This document shows, in pieces, positions 45,100 through 54,042 of a stretch of 64,000 bases of DNA (its first letter is position 1; every line of letters begins with the position of its first letter). A program made the translations under genes and the position numbers. A model generated the notes under the pieces. The model saw only the letters and a list, made by a program, of their open reading frames with translations. It was not told the origin of the DNA and made no database searches. This DNA comes from JAPOXR01 sp965221815. GTDB lineage: Bacteria; Pseudomonadota; Alphaproteobacteria; Rhodobacterales; Rhodobacteraceae. The stretch covers positions 3,038,001 through 3,102,000 of the forward strand of contig OZ244915.1 of NCBI GenBank assembly GCA_965221815.1. Reading direction: 5' to 3'.

Positions 45100-46524
45100 A
45101 TGTTTGGTATCAGAGACTTTGCACTTCGCAGACTGGCTCGGTTGGGCCCAAAATACTTCCCCTTTGCCGATGTTGCGAGTGAAGAGCTTCCGCTTTCACG
45201 CTTATTGAGGCTTGCGCTGTTCCAGGTCACTGTCGGCATGGCTCTTGTCATGCTTGTCGGGACACTCAACCGCGTGATGATCGTCGAACTCAATGTTCCG
45301 GCGACTCTGGTTGGTGGAATGCTGGCCCTTCCCGTTCTCTTCGCGCCTTTACGAACATTTATCGGTTTCAAGTCCGATACCCATAAATCAGCGCTTGGTT
45401 TGCGGCGGATACCGTACATTTGGAAAGGGACGCTTTACCAGTTCGGCGGTTTTGCAATTATGCCTTTCGCGTTACTTGTTCTCTCGGGTTACGGGGAAGC
45501 AATCGATGCGCCGCGCTGGATTGGCCTCTCGTCAGCGGCCTTGTCGTTTCTGCTCGTAGGAGCGGGCGTTCACATCGTGCAAACAGCAGGGCTGGCGCTT
45601 GCGACTGATCTCGTGCCCGATGCGGACCAACCGAAGGTTGTCGGCCTTATGTATGTCATGCTGTTATTTGGCATGGTGATGGCTGCGCTGATTTACGGTC
45701 TGCTGCTGGAAGAGTACACGCCGGGACGTCTCATTCGTATTCTGCAAGGTACGGCGGTGTTGACCGTGGCGCTGAACCTCTTGGCAATGTGGAAGCAGGA
45801 AGCGCGCGACAGGGAACGTGCCCAGCAGATGGAAACAGCCCGTCACCCAACTTTTGCGGTGGCGTGGAGAGATCTTCTGGCACGTCCCGGAATGATGCGT
45901 CTGTTGACAGTCATTGGTCTCGGGACCTTCGGCTTTGGAATGGCCGATGTTTTGCTTGAACCATATGGCGGTCAGGCACTCGGATTTTCGGTTGCAGGAA
46001 CCACGCGGCTCACCGCCCTGCTTGCCGCCGGGACGTTGATTGGCTTCGCTGTTGCCTCACGCGCCCTGGGTCAGGGGGGGTCAGCGGAAGAGGTCGTACG
46101 GTTCGGGGCACTGACAGGTATTCCCGGTTTTGCGGCCATTATTGTGTCTTCGATGGCTTTCGGGCCAATGCTTTTTGTCATTGGTACGCTGGTGACCGGA
46201 ATCGGTGCAGGTCTATTCGGTCATGCGACGCTCACGGCGGCTATTCGTGCCGCACCGAGAGATCGTGTCGGGTTGTCGCTTGGTGCGTGGGGAGGCGTCC
46301 AGGCGACTTGTGCGGGAATCGGCATTGCTGGAGCCGGGATCGTGCGGGATTTGCTTGCGGCAGCGGCCCCGGATTTCGGGCTTGCGGCAGCGACCCCATA
46401 TAATGTAGTATTCACACTGGAAATTGTCTTCCTGCTGCTTGCGGTTCTGATGACGGTGCGACGCCGTCAGAAGGTTGGCGAGGGAGGGCAAGGCCAGAAA
46501 GCAAAATCATGGGAGGTGTCATGA
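45100..46524 (+). CDS. pucC: PucC, LH2 assembly protein
   Basis: A 474-residue 12-helix protein of the PucC/LhaA family (GTLNRVMIVELNVPATLVGG; GFKSDTHKSALGLRRIPYIW; EPYGGQALGFSVAGTTRLTA). Located right after pucBA, it should be required for LH2 assembly. ATG 45100 is chosen over TTG 45088. The stop overlaps the next start (ATGA). Confidence 0.93.
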   Translation: MFGIRDFALRRLARLGPKYFPFADVASEELPLSRLLRLALFQVTVGMALVMLVGTLNRVMIVELNVPATLVGGMLALPVLFAPLRTFIGFKSDTHKSALGLRRIPYIWKGTLYQFGGFAIMPFALLVLSGYGEAIDAPRWIGLSSAALSFLLVGAGVHIVQTAGLALATDLVPDADQPKVVGLMYVMLLFGMVMAALIYGLLLEEYTPGRLIRILQGTAVLTVALNLLAMWKQEARDRERAQQMETARHPTFAVAWRDLLARPGMMRLLTVIGLGTFGFGMADVLLEPYGGQALGFSVAGTTRLTALLAAGTLIGFAVASRALGQGGSAEEVVRFGALTGIPGFAAIIVSSMAFGPMLFVIGTLVTGIGAGLFGHATLTAAIRAAPRDRVGLSLGAWGGVQATCAGIGIAGAGIVRDLLAAAAPDFGLAAATPYNVVFTLEIVFLLLAVLMTVRRRQKVGEGGQGQKAKSWEVS

Positions 46525-47198
46525 CTACGATTTTCACAAGGCTTTATGAAAGTCAGCCGATTGCGCTGGCTGTACAGGACAGGATGTATCGTGCCGGATT
46601 TCCGCGCCACGTGATGCGTGTCATCATCGGTCGTCCTGAAGAGACGGCAAATGGGATTGAGAATCGTATCAGTGATGCCAGAGTGCCCGATCGCGAAGCT
46701 TCGGTCTATGCGGAAAATGTTTCACAAGGTGCGGCGTTGCTGGTGGTTGAGGCAACTTACAAGCCCCTTGGAGCCGTCAAGATCGCACGCAAGATGCTGT
46801 CTGAGACGAAATCCATTCCCTGCAATGTAGAAGCCGAAGAGTTCAAGGTTCCGACTCTTCCCGATCATGCGCCAAGTATCATGAAGGATCACCCCCGGTT
46901 TTTCACCAATCCGCCTGATCCGGATCATCTCGGTGGACCCCTTTCAGATCAGCTTGGCATATTGCTCCTGACATCGAAACGCCGTTTCAATTCTGCCCTT
47001 AAAGACGGGGGATTGATGATTCCCATCCCGCAATTGATGCGTGGTCGCAAGGCAAAATCAGCGGTGAGTGGCGGTTACCATGTGTCCAGCACCTTCTGGC
47101 CAATGAAGCTGGTGACGCAAAAGGAGCGTCGCAGATCCGTCATTCCCGGTGGCGGACACCCCTTCTCACGTCGTCTGGGATGGCGAATGATCAGTTAA
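46521..47198 (+). CDS. Unrecognised gene translationally coupled to pucC
   Basis: A 225-residue protein whose ATG overlaps the pucC stop, with GGGAGG just upstream, so it is part of the puc operon. The N-terminal half (FPRHVMRVIIGRPEETANGI, GAALLVVEATYKPLGAVKIA) alternates strands and helices as in small stress-type alpha/beta domains. The C-terminal half is basic and extended (KRRFNSALKDGGLMIPIPQL, FWPMKLVTQKERRRSVIPGG). No membrane helix or signal peptide is evident. I cannot assign a family; an LH2 assembly or regulatory role is suggested only by position. Confidence 0.8.
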   Translation: MTTIFTRLYESQPIALAVQDRMYRAGFPRHVMRVIIGRPEETANGIENRISDARVPDREASVYAENVSQGAALLVVEATYKPLGAVKIARKMLSETKSIPCNVEAEEFKVPTLPDHAPSIMKDHPRFFTNPPDPDHLGGPLSDQLGILLLTSKRRFNSALKDGGLMIPIPQLMRGRKAKSAVSGGYHVSSTFWPMKLVTQKERRRSVIPGGGHPFSRRLGWRMIS

Positions 47199-47661
47199 CA
47201 GTCGCCCGCGTGATGGCTGTTGCAGGTCGGTTCATCTGCAAGAGGGTCTGATGACATTCGGGATGAAGCGGCGGTGAATCCAGTGCCTGAGGCATACGGG
47301 TTCCGTTGGCGGGTTTGGGAACTTCAGTCACCACTTCGACTCTGATTGCCAACAAATTTTGGGGGCGGTTGGCCGGAAACGATCATTGATGAACGCTGTG
47401 CTCGCTTTTCTTTTCGGCATAACGGTCGGAAAGGGTGGCGGGATCGGGAGCAACCCTTTGCCCCCTGTGCTCCTCTCCCCGTGGGGAGAGAGGCAGCGTC
47501 AGCCTCGCCCCCGGATTCTCACCCTGTTTGTCGCCAATTCTCAGTTTGATTGACGCGCAAGAGCCGGGGGAGTGGTGGCAAGGCGGCGATGACATGTGGA
47601 TGGCAGGACGACTCGAGGGACGGGAGAGGGACCGTCCCACTGAGGCTGAGGAGTGGTCCTC
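47199..47661. other. Repeat-bearing intergenic region
   Basis: About 460 bases after the puc operon, without a supported gene. It contains a CTCTCCCC-GT-GGGGAGAG hairpin (47473-47490) that could terminate puc transcription, followed by copy 4 of the 48-bp repeat. Confidence 0.5.
47514..47560 (+). repeat. 48-bp dispersed repeat, copy 4
   Basis: Close match to copies 1 and 2. Like copy 2 it is preceded by the CTCTCCCC hairpin and a GCAGCRTC segment, giving a composite unit of about 90 bases. Confidence 0.8.
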
Positions 47662-49500
47662 TCAGACATCCACCGCGCTAGCCGCCTCTGGTGTGTTTGG
47701 CACCACCCCGGTGAGATATTCAATCGCCCAGGCCAGCTGCTCCTCGAGCGAGGTTGCCACGGCCTGGTCGGGAAGATCCATGATGGTGCCAAGCGTGTCA
47801 GCCCGGAAGGGATCATCAGTACCGTCAAGGACGGCCTGGACGGCAGCGCGGACCACGTCGATCATCGTAACCAGGGCCGCCACAGCCCGTTCGGCATGCG
47901 GGAGGGATTGGGGAAGGGCAGGGACAGACGCGTCCGCGACCGGGGTTTCCTTGTTTGCCTTCAGGGTGGCAAGGACAGCGGTGGCACGGGAGCGATCTGC
48001 ATCGGTCGGGGTGGCCGCGACGGCCGCCAAGGTCGCTGCATCCGCGGCGCTAGCCGCTATGGCCGTGCAGGTGCGGTGCCAGGTGGCGACGAGGGCCGTC
48101 CAGTGGATGATCTCGTCCTCGGTGTGGGGAGCGGCGGCCGCGAGGATCCGCTCGCCCTCCCGGGCGGTCAGCGGCAGGCAGGGTGCGCTGTCTGGCTCTG
48201 CGGTCGCCATGCGGGTCCAATCGCGGACAAGATAGGTGCGGAAGGAGGGGATCGGGAAGGTCAGGGATCCGTCCGGATTCTCCTGCAGGGCCCCGCGGTG
48301 GAAGAGATGGTCGGCCAGGGAGTCGGCATCCATGCCCTTGGGGATCTGCCATTCGCTGGCAGCGGGATGCGTGCGGGCATGGCGGGTGATGCTGTTGATC
48401 ACATGGAAGCGGCGACGGGTAGCGGGTGGTCGCGTGTTCCGGGGGCTGAGATCATCCAGCACGGCAGCGACGAGGGCCGGACAGTTCGCCATGGCACCGC
48501 TCTGCTGGCTTCGATAGTAGTGGAGGCGGCTGATGGCCGCGGCGGCGGCCACCCGCTCCCAGTCCACTGCCGCGAGTGCTGCTGGGCTCGCGTCCGGGGT
48601 ACGCAGGATGTCCCGGCCGAGCGCCTGCAGGGCAAAGTGGAGATGGCGGGGCCAGCCCTCACAGGGGGTCGCCAGGGCATCGAGAGCGGCCGCTTGGCCG
48701 GTGGGATCCAGCCCGAAATGCTCACACCACCGGTGGGTGAGGTCGGCGACCTCGTCCGGGCTGAGGGCCCCGATGTCGTGAAGTATCTTGCCTCGGGTCA
48801 GGCCCATGTCCGTGGTCCGGGCGTCGGTGTCGCCGAGGCCGGCGAGCACGAGGGTTAGGGGGAGGGGTGGGTCGGCCTCATGGATACACCGCAGGATGCT
48901 GGTGCGGGGATCATCATCACCAAAGAGCATGTTCTGGGCCTCGTCGATGGCAATGATGATCGGGCCGCGTAACCCCTGATGGGGACCCCGGCCGGAGTTC
49001 CGGTCCCGGACCCAGTCATGAAAGGCCGACAGGGTCGGTTCGGGCGAATGGGGCGTGGTGGTCGTTGTGCGCTCGGTTCCGACCGAGCTGCCGAGCGCGC
49101 CGAGTTGACCGCCCAGGCTGCGGGTTGTCTGGTACCGGGCCAGGAAATCCGTGGCGGCTACGGGATCGACCAGTGTCGCGAGCGGCCCGAGGATGTTGAT
49201 GGGGCCGGTGATGCGGCCGGAACTCAGTTTGAGGACCTGGGTCTTGACACCGTTCGTCCCACCGGTCGCAGCCCGACGGACCAACTCAGTGAGGATCGTG
49301 CTCTTGCCGGCCCCCGGGGCACCCTGGATGATCTGGGTGGCGCCGGCCTGACCGTGCTGACCCGCGCCCGAGCCATCCCAGCTGTCTCCGGCGACCTTCA
49401 GGAGTTTTGCGAGGATCGGTTCCCGCCCGATAAAGACCGGGGGTTCAATCTTGTCGGTCTGGTCAACGAATTCCGCCAGTCCCGCCCTGTCCAACGCCAT
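47662..49500 (-). CDS. Large AAA-type ATPase, function unknown
   Basis: A 612-residue protein with an N-terminal AAA ATPase module: FIGREPILAKLL, Walker A GAPGAGKST (60-68), Walker B IIIAIDEAQN (181-190) and a sensor-1-like LVLAGLGD. The middle part (SRLHYYRSQQSGAMANCPAL; FHRGALQENPDGSLTFPIPS) resembles an effector or winged-helix region, and the last 150 residues are alanine-rich. Codon choice and very high GC differ from the neighbouring pigment genes, which suggests transfer. It overlaps a small upstream ORF. A degenerate paralogue lies at 54.0-55.0 kb. A role in plasmid, transposon or defence biology is possible, but no specific family is recognised. Confidence 0.75.
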   Translation of the reverse strand: MALDRAGLAEFVDQTDKIEPPVFIGREPILAKLLKVAGDSWDGSGAGQHGQAGATQIIQGAPGAGKSTILTELVRRAATGGTNGVKTQVLKLSSGRITGPINILGPLATLVDPVAATDFLARYQTTRSLGGQLGALGSSVGTERTTTTTPHSPEPTLSAFHDWVRDRNSGRGPHQGLRGPIIIAIDEAQNMLFGDDDPRTSILRCIHEADPPLPLTLVLAGLGDTDARTTDMGLTRGKILHDIGALSPDEVADLTHRWCEHFGLDPTGQAAALDALATPCEGWPRHLHFALQALGRDILRTPDASPAALAAVDWERVAAAAAISRLHYYRSQQSGAMANCPALVAAVLDDLSPRNTRPPATRRRFHVINSITRHARTHPAASEWQIPKGMDADSLADHLFHRGALQENPDGSLTFPIPSFRTYLVRDWTRMATAEPDSAPCLPLTAREGERILAAAAPHTEDEIIHWTALVATWHRTCTAIAASAADAATLAAVAATPTDADRSRATAVLATLKANKETPVADASVPALPQSLPHAERAVAALVTMIDVVRAAVQAVLDGTDDPFRADTLGTIMDLPDQAVATSLEEQLAWAIEYLTGVVPNTPEAASAVDV

Positions 49501-49676
49501 CAGTGCAAATCCCTTCTCGTTCGGGCCCGCAGAGAGGACTCGCTCCGGGCGATCCGCTCCAGCACGTCACCGAGGCAGGTCTGGGGATCTGGTGCTATGG
49601 CGAAGGAGCAGGTGCCGGCTTCAGCGGCATAGAGGGGCTGGATGGCAGTGCGGTGGCGGCGCAGCAGCGCGTGCAT
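49500..49676 (-). CDS. Small ORF coupled to the AAA ATPase
   Basis: A 58-residue protein (MHALLRRHRTAIQPLYAAEA, then CLGDVLERIARSESSLRART) with GGGGAG seven bases before its ATG; its stop overlaps the ATPase start (TGATG). Arrangement and spacing suggest a real gene expressed with the ATPase. No family recognised. Confidence 0.5.
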   Translation of the reverse strand: MHALLRRHRTAIQPLYAAEAGTCSFAIAPDPQTCLGDVLERIARSESSLRARTRRDLH

Positions 49677-49772
49677 CGTGTCTCTCCCCGGGCGATCTCT
49701 CCTCACGCAGTGTCCCATAGGACATAGGGACGCCGGCCCGAATTGGCAAGGGCACGGTGCTCCCGCTCCCCG

Positions 49773-49925
49773 TCACTCTGTCTTGAGGGGCGGCAGGAGA
49801 AAACAGTCGCCGATGGCGAGGGACTTGCCGTTCTTGAGACCGTTGAGCCGGAAGATCTCTGGCCAGCGGGCCCGGTCGCCGAAGGGGCCGGCACCGCTGA
49901 GGCCAAACCGCGAAGCCGCTAACAT
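49773..49925 (-). pseudogene. LysM-like C-terminal fragment
   Basis: One minus frame ending at 49773 encodes GPFGDRARWPEIFRLNGLKN then LAIGDCFLLPPLKTE, the pattern of a LysM peptidoglycan-binding motif at the end of a protein. No in-frame start or upstream domain is present, so it looks like a leftover fragment. Confidence 0.4.
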
Positions 49926-50161
49926 TGCAGATCTTGCCCCGGATCCGGACGGTAAACACCCTGTTGGCGGTGGGGCTTATGGAATGGGTGTCTCCTTTCG
50001 TCTGATGATCAACGGGCCCGTCGATCAGGCCAGTCTAGCGATCCCCCTGACCCTGTAACTTTTGAGTTGGTCTTTTGATTCTCTTTTTGGAAGTGGTCGG
50101 CTGAGATTCGCTGGGGACCCATCCAAAATGGCCCTGTCGTATTGATGCAGACATTATCGCC

Positions 50162-51745
50162 CTATCTGCCTAAAATTCCGACAATCACCTGACAGGCGGT
50201 GGCTGATTCAGGACATTTTGCAAAACCCGCCAATGACGGAATGGTCATAGTGAGGCTGGGAAAATAAGTGATCAGAAAAATCACGGCGAATTCGACCAGC
50301 AGGAACGGCCAGATTTCCTTGACAATACTCTCGAGCCGCTCACCGGAAACTGAGGATGCCACGAACAGTACGAGTCCCATGGGCGGCGTGGCCAGTCCAA
50401 CGGTGACATTGACGCACATCACGATGGCGAAGTGAAGCGGATCGATGCCGATGCTCGCCATGATTGGGGCAAGCACCGGTCCGAGAATCAGAATGGCTGG
50501 CCCTGCATCCAGAAACATGCCGACGACAAACAGGAGGATATTAATCAGGAGCAGCACAAGAAGCGGATTGTCCGTGATGAACAGAATGAGGTTGGTGGCT
50601 TCACGCGCCAGACCGGAAACTGTCACCATCCAGCCGAATGTGACAGCTGCGCCGACAAGAAAGAGAATGACACCGGATTGGATCGCCGTGTTCCGCAAGA
50701 CTTCCGGAAGCTGCCTTGTTGTTTGTGTGAATGCGTCGGCCATGTCCTTGCGGAAAACAATGCCGCCGGATGCAGCGACAGGACGACGCGGGATTTTCCA
50801 CCTCAGCAACCTCCAGGATGTCTCGGCCAGAATGATCCAGCCAATTGAGCAAATCGCATATTGCCGAAAATCAAAGACTCCAAAAAACCCCATGAATAAG
50901 AAGAGGAATAAAGGGGTCATGTGAAGATAGGCCCGTTTTGTGTCAGTGATGAAACGCTTCCAGGCCTCCAGTCTGATCAGCACTGAAGCACACAAGGCAT
51001 AAACCACGGCGACCGCTGCGGCCTCGGTTGGCGTATAGATTCCTGACAAGATTCCGCCCAGCAGAATCACCGGGGTCATCAGCGCAGGAAACGTCTCCAA
51101 GAGAGCGAAGGACCGTTCCTTCCACGGCGCTTTTGCACCGGCGATGGCGAAATTTCTGACCCGAGCCAGATAGCCTGTCAGGACCATCAGTCCCAAACCC
51201 ACCATCAGGCCGGGGACAAAGCCGGCAAGAAACAGACCGGCGACAGACACATTCATGACGAATGCATAAATGACCATGATCCCGGAAGGCGGAATGATTG
51301 GCCCGATCACGGACGATGCCGCAGTGACGGCGGCAGCGAAATTGCGTTTGTATCCGTTCTCCTCCATTGCCGGAATCAGCATCTTTCCGAGGGCGGAAGT
51401 GTCAGCAACCGCCGAACCCGACAAACCGGCAAACATGATTGAGGAAAGAATGTTCACCTGGGCAAGACCACCTCGGTAATGGCCGATCATGGACTCTGAA
51501 AATTTGACGATTGATCGGGTGATCCCGCCAGTATTCATCAGCTCACCAGCAAGAATGAAGAAAGGCACGGCCATAAGTGGGAACGAGTACATGCCGGAGT
51601 AAATTGTCGTGAGGAGCTTGGAAAAAAACAGCTCGTCCTTACCGTCAATAACCAGTGAGATGCCCGGACCAATCAACAAGGCGAAAACGACAGGTGTTCC
51701 CAAAGCGAGAAGCACAAAAAAAATCCAGAAATAGGCCAGTCCCAT
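50162..51745 (-). CDS. dctM: TRAP transporter large permease (DctM)
   Basis: A 527-residue membrane protein of the TRAP large-subunit family, which moves organic acids with a sodium gradient. MAVPFFILAGELMNTGGITR, GLSGSAVADTSALGKMLIPA and IIPPSGIMVIYAFVMNVSVA are clear signatures, as is NVTVGLATPPMGLVLFVASS. Usual DctM proteins have about 430 residues; this one carries about 100 extra residues with additional membrane segments between roughly 262 and 360. Three bases separate it from dctQ. Confidence 0.92.
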   Translation of the reverse strand: MGLAYFWIFFVLLALGTPVVFALLIGPGISLVIDGKDELFFSKLLTTIYSGMYSFPLMAVPFFILAGELMNTGGITRSIVKFSESMIGHYRGGLAQVNILSSIMFAGLSGSAVADTSALGKMLIPAMEENGYKRNFAAAVTAASSVIGPIIPPSGIMVIYAFVMNVSVAGLFLAGFVPGLMVGLGLMVLTGYLARVRNFAIAGAKAPWKERSFALLETFPALMTPVILLGGILSGIYTPTEAAAVAVVYALCASVLIRLEAWKRFITDTKRAYLHMTPLFLFLFMGFFGVFDFRQYAICSIGWIILAETSWRLLRWKIPRRPVAASGGIVFRKDMADAFTQTTRQLPEVLRNTAIQSGVILFLVGAAVTFGWMVTVSGLAREATNLILFITDNPLLVLLLINILLFVVGMFLDAGPAILILGPVLAPIMASIGIDPLHFAIVMCVNVTVGLATPPMGLVLFVASSVSGERLESIVKEIWPFLLVEFAVIFLITYFPSLTMTIPSLAGFAKCPESATACQVIVGILGR

Positions 51746-51748
51746 TTG

Positions 51749-52300
51749 CTACCCCGGTCCTTGTCGCTGTCTCGGGTCGGGCCAGCTTCGTTCATCTGAT
51801 CCGGTCAATATGCGCCATGTGTCGCGGGCGATCAACTCGACAGCCACCATGCCAAGCTGCAGGAGCACGACCGGTAAAACCAGATAAGGATAGGCCCAGG
51901 GCATATCGACCGAATTCACTCTGATGTTCCAGCCCCGTTCAACGAGCCTCAGGCTTTCAAGGAAGTATCTGCAGACAATCCACAGAACAAGGACGTTGAT
52001 CACGATTCGAATCGCAAGGAGAATCGGTGCGGGAAGCCGTTCCACCAAGAGCGAGATGGCCACATTCTGACCCGTCCTGTACGCGTATGGCGCGACGATG
52101 AACGCCATCGTCACCATCAGGATCAATGAAATGTCTTCGACCCAGGGAAGTGAATTGTTCAGCACATAACGCCAGAAAACGCCGGTGGTCACGATAATCG
52201 CCATGATTCCGGCAAAGCATGATGCGATAAACACGCAGGCCGTCCCGAGTCTGTGGTTCAGGTTGCCAAGAAGGTGAAGTGCCGCGATTGGCCCGGACAT
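51749..52300 (-). CDS. dctQ: TRAP transporter small permease (DctQ)
   Basis: A 183-residue four-helix protein of the DctQ family (TGVFWRYVLNNSLPWVEDIS; MPWAYPYLVLPVVLLQLGMV). It links the binding protein with DctM. The substrate cannot be told from sequence. Confidence 0.9.
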   Translation of the reverse strand: MSGPIAALHLLGNLNHRLGTACVFIASCFAGIMAIIVTTGVFWRYVLNNSLPWVEDISLILMVTMAFIVAPYAYRTGQNVAISLLVERLPAPILLAIRIVINVLVLWIVCRYFLESLRLVERGWNIRVNSVDMPWAYPYLVLPVVLLQLGMVAVELIARDTWRILTGSDERSWPDPRQRQGPG

Positions 52301-52563
52301 CTCTTTAATGCCGTATCAAGAAACGGTTCTTTGTCTCGTGCGACACGAAAACGGGCCAGTCATGAAGCGTGATGCAGACATTTGTGCCAATAGGATATCC
52401 GTATGGAATCGGATCGCGAGAAACTGTGTCCAGAGTTGTTTGTATCGTTCTCGCCTTCATAGAACGTGTGCGAACAGTAAGGCCGATCCTATTCCACAAT
52501 TGCCGTTTCGTGTGCGGGAAAGGGGCAGGCAATGCCTGCCCCAATCCGAGATTGTTGCAATCA

Positions 52564-53625
52564 TTACGAGTTGGCTGCCATGAATTCCGCATCAACGGAT
52601 CCAGTGCAGGCACTGACAGCGGCATCAAGTTTTTCCAGCCACTCAGAGCCGTACTGATCAATATACCACTGGCGCATTCCGCTTGACGCTTCCTGGAATG
52701 CCGCTTTTTCTTCTGCGGTCGGCACGTAAATTTGACCACCAGATTCACGGAAAGCGTCATAGGCCTCAATCTGTCGGCGCATGGGAAAGGCTCGAGTGAC
52801 TGTCTTGAGGTGGTTCATTCCGTCGAAAACGATCCGGCGCAGGTCATCGGGAAGACCTTGCCAGGACGCATCAGAATACCACCAGAGCGCGCCCATATAG
52901 GCATGTCCGTCAAGTGTCAGATATTTGAGACCGGCCTCCGGAAATTTCATGTTCATGATATCGGTGATGCCGTTCTTGGTGCCGTCGACGACGCCTGTCG
53001 AGAGGGACGTATAGACTTCAGGCCAAGCAATCGCGGTTGGATTGCCGCCAAGCTGGCTGACCAGTTCCTGTTGAATTTCCGCCGGAATTGTCCGGATTTT
53101 CACCCCTTCGATATCTGCGGGTGTTCGGATCTGCTTGTTGGTTGTTCCGAAATTTCTCCATCCGCCCGTATTGGAAATCACCATCAGGCGCATGCCAACA
53201 TCCGCTTCGAGAACGCCCTGACGCAATTGATCGACGAATGGGCCATCAAAGACACATTCGGCAATTCGGTCGTTGGCAAACATATAGGGCAGGTCGAGGA
53301 CCTGGCCGGGTCCAAACACGTTACCGAAGCCCCCAATCGTCGTGATGTAGACTTCAAGTGTTCCGGCCTGAAGATTGTCCAAACACTCCTTTTCATTGTT
53401 GCAGAACTGGCCGGCTGGATAAATTTCGACGCCGACTCGTCCGTTCGAGCGGCTTTCAATATAATCCTTGAGAACCATTGAGCCGTCATAATCTTCGTCC
53501 TGAGGTGAACCCAGAAAGGCGATCTTGATTGTATATTCCTGGGCCTCAGCGGTTGGCGCGGCCACAATCATCGCAGATGCTGTGAAGAACACTCCCAGAG
53601 CGAAAGTGATGATTTTTGTGAACAT
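52564..53625 (-). CDS. dctP: TRAP transporter substrate-binding protein (DctP)
   Basis: A 353-residue periplasmic protein with a signal peptide cut near residue 28 (PTAEA-QEYTIKIAF). Family marks are VLKDYIESRSNGRVGVEIYP, the ligand-arginine segment GVKIRTIPAEIQQELVSQLG and VVDGTKNGITDIMNMKFPEA. A carboxylate or sulfonate ligand is likely. It is first in the dctPQM operon; about 260 bases of gene-free sequence separate it from dctQ. Confidence 0.92.
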   Translation of the reverse strand: MFTKIITFALGVFFTASAMIVAAPTAEAQEYTIKIAFLGSPQDEDYDGSMVLKDYIESRSNGRVGVEIYPAGQFCNNEKECLDNLQAGTLEVYITTIGGFGNVFGPGQVLDLPYMFANDRIAECVFDGPFVDQLRQGVLEADVGMRLMVISNTGGWRNFGTTNKQIRTPADIEGVKIRTIPAEIQQELVSQLGGNPTAIAWPEVYTSLSTGVVDGTKNGITDIMNMKFPEAGLKYLTLDGHAYMGALWWYSDASWQGLPDDLRRIVFDGMNHLKTVTRAFPMRRQIEAYDAFRESGGQIYVPTAEEKAAFQEASSGMRQWYIDQYGSEWLEKLDAAVSACTGSVDAEFMAANS

Positions 53626-54042
53626 GTCATCCCCCTAAAATTGTAAAATAGATTGTGCATCGTCTCGAGTTCCGGGACAGCGTGACAAAAAGTACGCCAG
53701 TGCACCCGGAAACGCAAACAGAGACCGTTGTCTCCGACATTCCATTGGCGCCATCATCGGCGGATCAGGGGTGTTATTTGGGTCATCGTAGATATTCATC
53801 TCGCTGCTATCAGACTCCGCATGGTCACAAGGCTCACCCCGCCAAAGGGCGGCGACTTTCCGTAAGACTCAGTCGTGACATTGGATGAGGTTTTGCATGG
53901 TTTGAAGCCCAGCACGACCATCCGACAAAAGCCGGAGCCTATCGTATCCTTAAGGATATTGTTTCCGGCACCGTCGTCACGCGGGATGGAATAATGCCGC
54001 TCTTCGATTATGCTCATCCTGAATCAAGACCGGAAGATCGCG
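53626..54042. other. Intergenic region before dctP
   Basis: About 420 bases containing the dctP promoter and the end of the ATPase pseudogene. No gene seen. Confidence 0.4.

Noticed and set aside
47653..48858. Plus-strand frame of 401 codons, glycine and arginine-rich
   Set aside because: Shadow of the GC-rich ATPase on the minus strand; long frames are expected on the opposite strand at this GC content.
47662..49500. AAA ATPase as a Tn7-like TnsC/TniB transposition protein
   Set aside because: No TnsA/TnsB/TniQ partners or transposon ends were seen, and the long C-terminal half does not fit TniB length.
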